Assembly: GCA_944391835.1 (NCBI GenBank)
Contig: CALXVA010000003.1
Span: 1 to 55,852 of the forward strand
Direction of reading: 5' to 3'
DNA: 55,852 nt
Source of the DNA: an uncultured Clostridia bacterium
GTDB taxonomy: Bacteria; Bacillota; Clostridia; TANB77; CAG-508
The translations under genes and the position numbers were made by a program. Positions 1 to 7,642 of this stretch are shown here, one piece after another. The notes under the pieces were generated by a model that saw only the letters and a program-made list of their open reading frames with translations, searched no databases and had not been told where the DNA came from. Position 1 is the first letter of the stretch. Each line of letters starts with the position of its first letter.

Positions 1-396
1 ATTCACGGAAAAGCAATATTAAAAACTTTAAATAAATACTATATGACAGATTTAGGAATTGCACAAATAAAAAACAATAATTTCGAAATAAATAAGAGTT
101 TTGCAATAGAAAACGTTGTATTTAATGAATTATTGGCCAGAGGATATGAAGTATATATTGGAAAATTAAATCCAGGGGAAATTGATTTTATTGCTACAAA
201 GAGTGGTGAAAAAAAGTATTTTCAAGTAGCGTATTTATTAAATGATGAAAAAGTAGTAGAGAGAGAATTTGGAGCATATAAGACAATAAATGATAATTAT
301 CCTAAATATGTGCTTTCTATGGATAAAACTGATTTTTCTCAAAATGGAATTATACATAAAAATATAATAGATTGGTTATTAGACGTAAATATATAA
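1..396 (+). CDS. AAA ATPase with DUF4143, C-terminal fragment (cut by window edge)
   Basis: The reading frame is open from base 1 and continues upstream of the window; the first internal ATG is at 43. The visible 131 residues read through YYMTDLGIAQ and end in DWLLDVNI. This is the usual C-terminal part of the ATPase family that pairs an AAA_14 domain with DUF4143, where a YY-x-D-x-G motif is followed by an endonuclease-like fold (ENVVFNELLARGYEVYIG, then EIDFIATKSGEKKYFQVAYLL). The E-x-D...Q-V arrangement resembles a PD-(D/E)xK core, but no nuclease activity is established for the family, whose members are often linked to toxin-antitoxin or defence contexts. No P-loop is visible because it would lie upstream. 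Family call fairly sure; function unknown. Confidence 0.72.
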   Translation: MHGKAILKTLNKYYMTDLGIAQIKNNNFEINKSFAIENVVFNELLARGYEVYIGKLNPGEIDFIATKSGEKKYFQVAYLLNDEKVVEREFGAYKTINDNYPKYVLSMDKTDFSQNGIIHKNIIDWLLDVNI

Positions 397-439
397 AATT
401 ATAATAACTGGTATACTTAAAAAGAGGTGATAGTAATAT

Positions 440-1024
440 ATGAAAAAAATGAAAACACTTTTTAAAAGACAATTTGAGAATCATAAAATAGCGAAGTGCT
501 TAAATGAAGTAGAACCAGGGTATCAATGGGTATTAGATGGAGAAGGCTGGGCAACAGAGAAAATAGATGGGACATGTTGTTTAATAAAGGATGGAAATAT
601 TTATAGAAGATATGATTATAAAAAAGGAAGGACTCTGCCACAAGGAGCAATTCCTTGCCAAGAGGCACCTGACCCAGTAACAGGGCACTTTCCACATTGG
701 CTTTTGTGTACAGAGGATGACCCTAATGCTAAATATTATTTAGAAGCTTATGAAAGACAAAAAAATGATAATCTAGAAAACGGAACATATGAACTCATTG
801 GAAAACACATAAATGGTAATCCATATGATTTAGATATAGATATTTTGGAAAAACATGGAAAGAGAATATTAGAAAATGTACCAAGAGAATATGAGGGAAT
901 AAAACAATATCTTGAAAATCACTATATAGAAGGAATTGTTTTTTATCGTGGTAATGGAGAAATGTGTAAAATAAAAAGAAGTGATTTTGGCTTTGAATGG
1001 AATAGAAAGAAAAAAACAAACTAA
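440..1024 (+). CDS. RLIG1-like RNA ligase (DUF5565 family)
   Basis: A 194-residue nucleotidyltransferase-fold protein. It carries the ligase adenylation motif EKIDGTCC with the predicted AMP-accepting lysine K41, then RRYDYKKGR, YELIGKHINGNPY (motif III-like), IEGIVFYR (motif IV-like) and MCKIKRSDFGFEW (motif V-like). The KxDGTCC form with a long insert and a short overall length fits the DUF5565/RLIG1 family, whose human member C12orf29 is a 5'-phosphate to 3'-hydroxyl RNA ligase. From this I infer RNA sealing or repair; the substrate is unknown. The start ATG follows a GAGGTG ribosome binding site. It lies 43 bases after the DUF4143 gene and stops 13 bases before a decapitated transporter gene, so it sits at a rearrangement junction. 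The fold is confident, the subfamily less so. Confidence 0.8.
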   Translation: MKKMKTLFKRQFENHKIAKCLNEVEPGYQWVLDGEGWATEKIDGTCCLIKDGNIYRRYDYKKGRTLPQGAIPCQEAPDPVTGHFPHWLLCTEDDPNAKYYLEAYERQKNDNLENGTYELIGKHINGNPYDLDIDILEKHGKRILENVPREYEGIKQYLENHYIEGIVFYRGNGEMCKIKRSDFGFEWNRKKKTN

Positions 1025-1037
1025 CTGTCTACTTTAG

Positions 1038-1340
1038 AATCTACCAGAAGGAATATCAATGGCAGTTCCAATGAAAAATGGAGGTATGAAACCTGCAAAA
1101 GTTATATATTATGTAGTGCTATCAGGGATAACTACAGGCGTAGGAGCATTTTTTGGAAGTATAGTTGGAGGAATATCACAAGAAATAATAGCACTATGCC
1201 TAGCTTTTTCAGCAGGTGCAATGATATATATTGTATCAGGAGAGCTAACACCAGAATCTAGTAAGCTATACCAAGGTAGAATGTCAGCTATTGGTAATTT
1301 GATTGGATTTATTATAGGAGTATTTGCAATGAATATATAA
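1038..1340 (+). pseudogene. ZIP-family metal transporter, 3' remnant
   Basis: The frame reads N-L-P-E-G-I-S-M-A-V-P-M from base 1038 and continues to a stop at 1340. NLPEG is the conserved metal-binding motif of transmembrane helix 4 in ZIP transporters (usually HN-x-PEG), and ELTPES further on matches helix 5. The codon where the motif histidine should be is TAG (1035-1037), and everything upstream, four helices in a normal protein of about 250 residues, is missing. An ATG at 1059 could give a 93-residue peptide, but there is no ribosome binding site in front of it and it would start inside helix 4. I therefore call a decayed fragment, cut exactly at the NLPEG motif by the rearrangement that placed the RNA ligase gene next to it. 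Confidence 0.8.
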
Positions 1341-1412
1341 AATTCATTGCTTTTATATATTTCTTGTAGTAAAATTTTAAATGTAAACTCAAGAAAGGAA
1401 AATAGAATCAAA

Positions 1413-2987
1413 ATGCAATCACAAGAGAAAAATATAGTAGCTACCAAAAACAGTAAAAAACAAATAGATAAATATACTATTATTTTAATCATAATTATGC
1501 TAATTGGAATAGCCACCAGAATAATTGGACTAGGCCAAATTCCAATAGGCATAAATGTAGACGAAGCAGGAACAATGTACGATGCATACACCATAGCAAA
1601 CTATGGGACAGATAGGTTCGGAAATGCGAACCCAGTGTATATGATAAACTATGGTGGAGGGCAAAGTGCGTTATATACGTATTTAGCAGCATTGCTAATT
1701 AAAATATTTGGATTTAGCCTTACAGTAATTAGGCTTCCAGCACTAATATTTTCAATATTATATATGGTATTTGGTTTTCTATTAACAAAAGACTTAAAGA
1801 ATAAAAAACTTGCAATACTAGTAGAATTTCTAATTGTAATTTGCCCATGGCACTTTATGCAATCGAGATGGGCGCTAGACTGTAACTTACTATCTTCAAT
1901 GCTACTAATGTCAATATATATGCTAACTAGAGCAGTTAAATTAAAGTCAAAGAAAAGATATTTTCTAGCCGGAATATTCTTTGGAATAACGCTATATACG
2001 TATGCATTAAGCTATATTATAATTCCAATTTTATTGCTAATATTACTAGTGTATATGCTTTATGCTAAAAAAATCAAAATCTTAGACATAATTGTATTTG
2101 GCATTCCACTAGGATTGCTTGCTATACCACTTATATTATCACTTTTTGTAAATTATGGAATAATAGAAGAAATAAAATTACCATTTATGTCAATACTAAA
2201 AATGTGGGTTTTTAGAAGTGGAGAAGTAAATTTAAATAATATATTGCACAATATTGTTATACTGTTTAAATCAATGTTTGCATTTGATTATAACGACTAT
2301 AATTCATTCCCTATATTTGGAACACTATATTATATAAGTATACCATTTGCATTATTTGGATTTATAGATTCTATTAAAAACGTAAAGAAAGATATTAAAG
2401 AAAAAAATTTATCTTTAGATATTATTATGCTAGCTAATTTTCTATCAGTTTGTGTATGCAATATATTAATAGAATCTGGAATAAATAGAATAAATGCAAT
2501 ATACATCTCATTAATTTACTATACTGCAATAGGAATAATGTATGTATCGGAAAACAGGGATAAAATCTTTAAATTTATTATTGCTATTTATATAATTTTC
2601 TATATTGCATTTTTAGCATACTACTTTGGAGTGTACGGAAAAGAAAATACAAATTTATCATTCAATAATGATGCAGTAGAGGTTGTTAAATATATAGAGG
2701 GAAATGAAAAGTTTGACGGAAAGATAATAAACTTTAGAGTTAGAGCAATACAACCATACATATATACCTTAATAGGAAATGAAACTTCACCACAAGAATT
2801 TATGAACACAATAGTAATACAAAGCGGCGGAGTAAGAGCTTATGGAAGATATGTTTTCTACAATAATTCAATTGACGATAATATGATTTATGTAGTCGAT
2901 AATGATGAGAATACAAAGAATATTTTAATAGAAAATGGATTTAAGGTAGAAAAGTATAGTGAGAATATAGATATATTGTATAAGTAA
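1413..2987 (+). CDS. GT39-type membrane glycosyltransferase (ArnT/PMT-like GT-C fold)
   Basis: About 524 residues with 10-12 hydrophobic helices. After the first helix comes GINVDEAGTMYDAY; the D50-E51 pair is where GT-C enzymes of the GT39/ArnT type place their catalytic acid. A soluble C-terminal tail of about 110 residues ends in ENIDILYK. Such enzymes move a sugar from a polyprenyl-phosphate carrier onto a protein, lipid or wall polymer outside the membrane; the acceptor here cannot be deduced. I chose the ATG at 1413 (MQSQEKN) because AAGAAAGGA lies 12 bases upstream, whereas an earlier in-frame ATG at 1347 has no ribosome binding site and gives a hydrophobic extension. It is followed by a strong terminator, so it is the last gene of its unit. 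Confidence 0.75.
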   Translation: MQSQEKNIVATKNSKKQIDKYTIILIIIMLIGIATRIIGLGQIPIGINVDEAGTMYDAYTIANYGTDRFGNANPVYMINYGGGQSALYTYLAALLIKIFGFSLTVIRLPALIFSILYMVFGFLLTKDLKNKKLAILVEFLIVICPWHFMQSRWALDCNLLSSMLLMSIYMLTRAVKLKSKKRYFLAGIFFGITLYTYALSYIIIPILLLILLVYMLYAKKIKILDIIVFGIPLGLLAIPLILSLFVNYGIIEEIKLPFMSILKMWVFRSGEVNLNNILHNIVILFKSMFAFDYNDYNSFPIFGTLYYISIPFALFGFIDSIKNVKKDIKEKNLSLDIIMLANFLSVCVCNILIESGINRINAIYISLIYYTAIGIMYVSENRDKIFKFIIAIYIIFYIAFLAYYFGVYGKENTNLSFNNDAVEVVKYIEGNEKFDGKIINFRVRAIQPYIYTLIGNETSPQEFMNTIVIQSGGVRAYGRYVFYNNSIDDNMIYVVDNDENTKNILIENGFKVEKYSENIDILYK

Positions 2988-3000
2988 AATTTCTTTACAA

Positions 3001-3036
3001 AAAACAAACCAATGGTATTGAACATTGGTTTGTTTT
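3001..3036 (+). terminator. Intrinsic terminator after the glycosyltransferase
   Basis: A 14-bp perfect stem (AAAACAAACCAATG with its complement) around an 8-base loop, starting 13 bases after the stop codon. The 3' arm ends in TTTT. The A-rich and T-rich arms would also allow it to work from the other strand. Confidence 0.8.
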
Positions 3037-3046
3037 AGTGTATAAT
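3018..3046 (+). promoter_or_regulatory. SigA promoter of pcrA, nested in the upstream terminator
   Basis: TTGAAC (3018-3023), a 17-base spacer and a perfect TATAAT (3041-3046). The -35 box lies in the loop of the preceding terminator hairpin and the spacer covers its 3' arm. The pcrA start codon follows 39 bases after the -10 box. Confidence 0.7.
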
Positions 3047-3084
3047 ACCAAAAGTAACTAAAAAAACAAAAAAGGAGAAAACCA

Positions 3085-5481
3085 ATGCAAGATTTAATAG
3101 AAGGATTAAACGATAAACAAAAGGAAGCAGTGCTTGCCACAGAAGGACCTTGCTTAGTAATTGCAGGAGCAGGAAGTGGAAAAACAAAGGTATTAACACA
3201 TAAAATTGCATATTTAATGAGTGAAAAACACATAAAACCTTGGAATATTTTAGCAATTACATTTACCAATAAAGCAGCAAACGAAATGAAAGAAAGAGTA
3301 GAGGGGCTTGTTGGAGAAGCAGCAAAAGATATGTGGATTGGAACATTCCACTCAATTTGTGTGCGTATTTTAAGAAAATACATTGATAGACTAGGCTTTG
3401 ACCACACATTTTTAATTTTTGATACATCAGATCAAAAAACACTTATTAAAGAGTGTATGAAAACTTTAAAAGTGGATGACAAAATGTTTACGGATAGAAG
3501 CGTTTTAGCCGAAATTAGCAATGGAAAAAACGAAATGCTAGAGCCAAAGGCATATCAAACAAAATATGCTGGAGACTATAGAAAAGAAGTAATTGGTAGA
3601 ATATATGAGTTATATCAACATAGACTAAAAGAAAATAATGCAATAGATTTTGATGATATTATAAATTATACAATAAAAATACTTACAAATAATGAGGATG
3701 CATTGGAATATTATACAAATAAATTCCAATATGTTTTGGTAGATGAGTACCAAGACACAAATAAAGCACAATTTACATTAGTTACTATTTTAGCATCAAA
3801 ATATGGAAACATAACAGTTGTGGGGGATAACGACCAAGGAATATACAGCTTTAGAGGTGCAGATATTTCTAATATTTTAAATTTTGAAAAAGACTTCCCA
3901 GGAACTAAAATTGTAAAATTGGAGCAAAACTACAGATGTACAGGAAATATTTTAAAAGCAGCAAATGCAGTAATTAAGCATAATGAAAACAAATACGAGA
4001 AAAAACTATGGACTGAGAATGATGAGGGTGCTTTACCTGTAATCCATAAAGCAGATGATGAATATGACGAGGGAAGATTTATAGTAGAGGAAATCAATCA
4101 CTTAAGAAGAGAAGAATATTTTAAATATTCAGATTTTTCAATTTTATACAGGATGAACTCTCAATCAAGAGCAATAGAGGAAATTCTAAGAAGAGAAGGA
4201 ATTCCATACAAAATAGTTGGTGGACTAAAATTCTATGAAAGAAAAGAAATTAAAGATATTATCTCATATTTAAGATTAATATATAATTTTTCTGATAATA
4301 TATCTCTAAAAAGAGTAATAAATGAGCCTAAAAGAGGAATTGGAAAAACAAGTATAGATAATATACAAGAAATATCAGAAAAAACTGGACTTTCTATGTT
4401 TGATATTATAAAGCATGCAGATGAATACGGTTTAAATAGAGTAAAAGCAAATGCAGATGAATTCATTCAAACAATAGAATATTTAAGAAGCAAAATGGAA
4501 GAACTTAGCATATCTGAACTTATAAAAGAAACCTTAAACAAAACAGGATACACTAAAGCATTAGAGTTAGAAAATACAACAGAGGCAGAAACAAGAATAG
4601 AAAACTTGGAAGAGTTCTTAACAGTTGCTATAGAGTTTGAGGAAGAAGAGGCAGAGAACACTTTAGGAGATTTCCTAGAAGGAATTACCTTAAGTAGTGA
4701 TATCGACGGAATGGAAGACTCAGAAGACTCTGTAACTCTTATGACATTACATAGTGCGAAAGGGCTAGAATTCCCAGTTGTATTCTTAGTTGGATTGGAA
4801 GAGGGAATTTTCCCAGGAAATAAATCAATAGGAGAGCCAAAAGAATTAGAAGAGGAAAGACGTTTATTCTATGTAGGAATAACTAGAGCAAAACAATATT
4901 TATATTTAACCTGCGCTAAAAAGAGAACTATATTTGGTTCTACAAGCTATAACCAAATTTCAAGATTTATAAACGAAATCCCATCAGATTTATTAGACGG
5001 ATACGATACACTTGACAACTCAAAAGCAGATGAATTTGGAGATAGTGGCTATAAATGGGAATATGGAAATAGTTCAAAGGTAAATACATATAAAATAGGT
5101 AGCGACTTTTATTATGGCAATAATAACATTGGAGTTGCAGCTAAAGGTTTTGGTACAAGTAGTAGCGGAAAAACTAATGGAGAATTTAACAGCAGTTTTG
5201 GAAGAAATGCAGGCGCAGGTTTCCACAATTCTGGAACAAATACTGGCTTCCAATTTAAAACTGCAGAAAACTTTTTAAATTCATTGAATAGCAAAAAGGT
5301 AAATACAGAGGCAGACATTTCTAAATATAAAGAAGGACAACGTATCTATCATAAAAAATTTGGAGAAGGAATAATTAACAAAATCGAAGAAGAGGGAGAA
5401 GATTATAAACTAGATATATCTTTCGATAAAGCCGGACATAAAAGATTAATGGCAAAATTTGCAAATTTAGAGATTATATAA
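3085..5481 (+). CDS. pcrA: ATP-dependent DNA helicase PcrA (UvrD/Rep family)
   Basis: 798 residues, slightly longer than typical PcrA. Superfamily 1A motifs appear in order: Q-motif LNDKQKEAV (8-16), Walker A GAGSGKT (28-34), ITFTNKAANEM (Ia), VDEYQDT (II, about 219), GDNDQGIYSFRGAD (III, about 247), LEQNYRC (IV), TLMTLHSAKGLEF (V, about 553) and ERRLFYVGITRAK (VI, about 594). The last 55 residues (KYKEGQRIYHKKFGEG...) form the Tudor-like domain that binds RNA polymerase in PcrA. A Gly/Ser/Asn-rich linker (about 660-735) precedes it. PcrA unwinds DNA with 3'-5' polarity in excision repair and clears replication and transcription conflicts. It is monocistronic, with its own promoter and terminator. 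The start has AAAGGAG 7 bases upstream. Confidence 0.96.
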   Translation: MQDLIEGLNDKQKEAVLATEGPCLVIAGAGSGKTKVLTHKIAYLMSEKHIKPWNILAITFTNKAANEMKERVEGLVGEAAKDMWIGTFHSICVRILRKYIDRLGFDHTFLIFDTSDQKTLIKECMKTLKVDDKMFTDRSVLAEISNGKNEMLEPKAYQTKYAGDYRKEVIGRIYELYQHRLKENNAIDFDDIINYTIKILTNNEDALEYYTNKFQYVLVDEYQDTNKAQFTLVTILASKYGNITVVGDNDQGIYSFRGADISNILNFEKDFPGTKIVKLEQNYRCTGNILKAANAVIKHNENKYEKKLWTENDEGALPVIHKADDEYDEGRFIVEEINHLRREEYFKYSDFSILYRMNSQSRAIEEILRREGIPYKIVGGLKFYERKEIKDIISYLRLIYNFSDNISLKRVINEPKRGIGKTSIDNIQEISEKTGLSMFDIIKHADEYGLNRVKANADEFIQTIEYLRSKMEELSISELIKETLNKTGYTKALELENTTEAETRIENLEEFLTVAIEFEEEEAENTLGDFLEGITLSSDIDGMEDSEDSVTLMTLHSAKGLEFPVVFLVGLEEGIFPGNKSIGEPKELEEERRLFYVGITRAKQYLYLTCAKKRTIFGSTSYNQISRFINEIPSDLLDGYDTLDNSKADEFGDSGYKWEYGNSSKVNTYKIGSDFYYGNNNIGVAAKGFGTSSSGKTNGEFNSSFGRNAGAGFHNSGTNTGFQFKTAENFLNSLNSKKVNTEADISKYKEGQRIYHKKFGEGIINKIEEEGEDYKLDISFDKAGHKRLMAKFANLEII

Positions 5482-5533
5482 AAACAAACCGTGGACAAAA
5501 GGGACTACTGCCTTTTGTCCACGGTTTGTTTTT
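5482..5533 (+). terminator. pcrA terminator built from the GTGGAC palindromic repeat
   Basis: A 21-bp stem (AAACAAACC plus GTGGACAAAAGG and complements) with a short loop, starting immediately after the pcrA stop codon and ending in TTTTT. The core (5491-5522) is one of four copies of a dispersed palindrome in this window; the others are at 18720-18750, 18795-18825 and 39238-39268. Confidence 0.8.
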
Positions 5534-5556
5534 ATAAATACTTATGAGAAAAGGAA

Positions 5557-5670
5557 GAATGTAATAAAAGTCACAAAAATGTAATGAAAATGTAATAAAT
5601 CTACCTTTACTGACATTCCGTAATAGAAAAGGTTACAAAATGGCGAAAAGGGAAAATGTTACCATTGACT
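5557..5670 (+). promoter_or_regulatory. Candidate regulator site upstream of the sortase locus
   Basis: TGTAAT occurs at 5560-5565, 5580-5585 and 5591-5596; the last two are exactly 11 bp apart within the context AAAATGTAAT. TTCCGTAA follows at 5616-5623, and a -35-like TTGACT at 5665-5670 has no good -10 box at normal spacing, as is often seen in activator-dependent promoters. The same pair of TGTAAT repeats at 11-bp spacing plus TTCCGTAA occurs upstream of the surface-protein operon at 27.2 kb. Tandem repeats spaced by one helical turn are typical of OmpR/PhoB-family response regulators. Role inferred. Confidence 0.4.
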
Positions 5671-5724
5671 TCATATAAGAAAAGAGTGAAAATAAAATGA
5701 GAGTTAAAATAATAGGAGGATTAT

Positions 5725-6915
5725 ATGAATAATAAATTTCTTGCTAAGTCTATAGGTATTGTTATTATTATTTTGTTTTTATTTTTCCCAATAAGAATTT
5801 TGGCAACTGATAGTATACCTAATCAAGGCTTGAATGATTTAACAAATGAAATGCCTAGTGAATTGCTCAATGAAATATTAGACGATGCAGTAGATGATAC
5901 AGCAGACGGTGAAGTAGACGATACAACAGATGATACATTAGATGAAAATAATAATAAAAAATTAGCAATACTATCTAAAACAACAACAGAAGAAGAAAAC
6001 GAAAAAATAGAATATATGATTTATGTAAGAGACTATATAGACAAAAACTTTAAATTTGCATTTTCAAACATGGAAAATGCAGAAGAAGCAGATTTAGTAT
6101 ATATTAATTCAGTTTTGGATTCTGAAGGAAACAAATTAGCATATCTTGATTGGGAAACATATGAATCATTAACTAATTTAGGACAAGAAATATATATTTG
6201 GATTAAAGATGAAGCCGAAAACATGATTATGGAAGGAGAATTATTGGATTTAAATAATTCACTAGATAATGAAGAAATTGCTTCTATAGAATTAATAACT
6301 AAAAGAATTTCTGTAGAAATTGGAGATACAAAAGAAAAAGTAGATGCAACAGAACCTATTAGACAAGAAGAAGTAGATGATGTAGATGAAATTGCAAAAG
6401 TAGGATATATCAAAATTACAGATAATGAATCAGCAACATATTATTATCAAATAGCAAAAGTATCTGATTCGGAAGATTACAATAATCTAATGCAATACAC
6501 AGAGAAAATGACAAATGAATACAATGAACTAAATATTTTTGATAAAGTACAGTTTTGCGAAGAATTTTATAAAATATATTCAGAATTAATAGAAAGAGCT
6601 GAGTGGCAAGAAGTTGAGAATATGACAATATATCAACCAGAGTCATCAGTAGCAGGTGACCAATATATAGTATTTATAAGAAAAATTGACGGAGAAAATG
6701 AAATAGTAGATGCTCAATTTTTAACAGCTTATGATGATTATAAAGAAAATATAATAACAGAGGATGTAGTAGTGGAAGAAATAGTTAAATTACCTATTAC
6801 AGCTGATAGTATTATATTATTTGTGCTTTTAGGGATTATAGTAATTGCACTAATTGTCGTTTATGTAATAATAAAAAAAATAACAAAAAAGGAAAATAGA
6901 AAAGAAGAAAGGTAA
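5725..6915 (+). CDS. Secreted wall-anchored protein with LPITA sorting signal
   Basis: 396 residues. Signal peptide at 8-27 (hydrophobic, ending ILATDS). An Asp-rich segment (about 50-75, with repeated DD-x-(A/T)D) is followed by a globular part (about 85-345) that I do not recognise. The C-terminus is a textbook sorting signal: L356-P-I-T-A360, 23 hydrophobic residues, then KKITKKENRKEER. LPxTA, rather than LPxTG, is the motif used by class D sortases such as Bacillus anthracis SrtC (LPNTA). The sortase gene begins one base after this stop codon, so the two are co-translated and very likely enzyme and substrate. GGAGGA lies 6 bases before the start. This is the only protein in the locus with a clear anchor, so it may be the base or wall-linked subunit. 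Confidence 0.78.
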   Translation: MNNKFLAKSIGIVIIILFLFFPIRILATDSIPNQGLNDLTNEMPSELLNEILDDAVDDTADGEVDDTTDDTLDENNNKKLAILSKTTTEEENEKIEYMIYVRDYIDKNFKFAFSNMENAEEADLVYINSVLDSEGNKLAYLDWETYESLTNLGQEIYIWIKDEAENMIMEGELLDLNNSLDNEEIASIELITKRISVEIGDTKEKVDATEPIRQEEVDDVDEIAKVGYIKITDNESATYYYQIAKVSDSEDYNNLMQYTEKMTNEYNELNIFDKVQFCEEFYKIYSELIERAEWQEVENMTIYQPESSVAGDQYIVFIRKIDGENEIVDAQFLTAYDDYKENIITEDVVVEEIVKLPITADSIILFVLLGIIVIALIVVYVIIKKITKKENRKEER

Positions 6916-6916
6916 T

Positions 6917-7579
6917 ATGAAATTAAAAATTTGTAAAATTATTTTTATTATATTATTAATAGCTGCGATTATAGTGTTAGGACTTATTATATTTAAATAT
7001 GGTCGTAACCAAATAAATGAAAAAGAAACTCAAGAAATAGTAGATGCTTTTAGAAACATTGATTTCCCAAATACAGTTGCAGAAAATGAAATAAACCAAA
7101 ATGGCATAGTAGAAGGAGAAATTACTAATACAGAAAAAGCAATGCCATTAGAATATAAAGGATACAAAGTAATTGGAATTGTGAATATAGATAAAATTGG
7201 AATAGAATATCCAATATTAGAAATAGAGAATATAGATCCAGAAACTGCAAAGGTTCCATTACAGTATTCAATAATAAAATATTGGGGGAATGACGTAAAT
7301 GATTATGGAAACTTATCGATTGCAGGGCATAACTATATAGATGGAACAATGTTTGGAAAAATTAAAAAGTTAGAAATAGGAGATATTATAGAACTAACAG
7401 ACTTAACAGGAAAAACAGTACAGTATTCAGTTTATGATATTTTTTCTACAGAACCAAATGATGTATCTATTTTGCTTCCTGAAGAGGAAAATTCAAGGGA
7501 AGTTACATTAATTACATGTACAAATGGAAATAAAAAAAGATTAATTGTTAAAGCAAGGGAAATTAGTAACATACAGTAG
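6917..7579 (+). CDS. Sortase, class D-like (copy 1)
   Basis: 220 residues with an N-terminal membrane anchor (7-27) and the sortase barrel. Catalytic residues: H138 in SIAGHNY, C201 in TLITCTNG and R208 in KKRL. GYKVIGIVNIDKIGIEYPIL is the usual first strand pair. The enzyme cleaves a sorting signal outside the membrane and joins the protein to the peptidoglycan or to another subunit. The class D suggestion rests on the adjacent LPITA substrate, not on an alignment. The gene follows the substrate gene by one base and precedes a 1411-residue surface protein by 63 bases. It is paralogous to the sortase at 11916-12593, with which it shares YGRNQINEKETQEIV and NDYGNLSIAGHNYIDGTMFG. Confidence 0.93.
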   Translation: MKLKICKIIFIILLIAAIIVLGLIIFKYGRNQINEKETQEIVDAFRNIDFPNTVAENEINQNGIVEGEITNTEKAMPLEYKGYKVIGIVNIDKIGIEYPILEIENIDPETAKVPLQYSIIKYWGNDVNDYGNLSIAGHNYIDGTMFGKIKKLEIGDIIELTDLTGKTVQYSVYDIFSTEPNDVSILLPEEENSREVTLITCTNGNKKRLIVKAREISNIQ

Positions 7580-7642
7580 ATGAAATGGTTTTTTATGGTT
7601 AGCTTACAAAAAAGGTGAGTAATAAAATTATGGAGGGAGAAG

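Noticed and set aside
1059..1340. A genuine 93-residue small membrane protein
   Set aside because: It starts mid-helix in a ZIP motif with no ribosome binding site; the conserved NLPEG lies upstream of the ATG.
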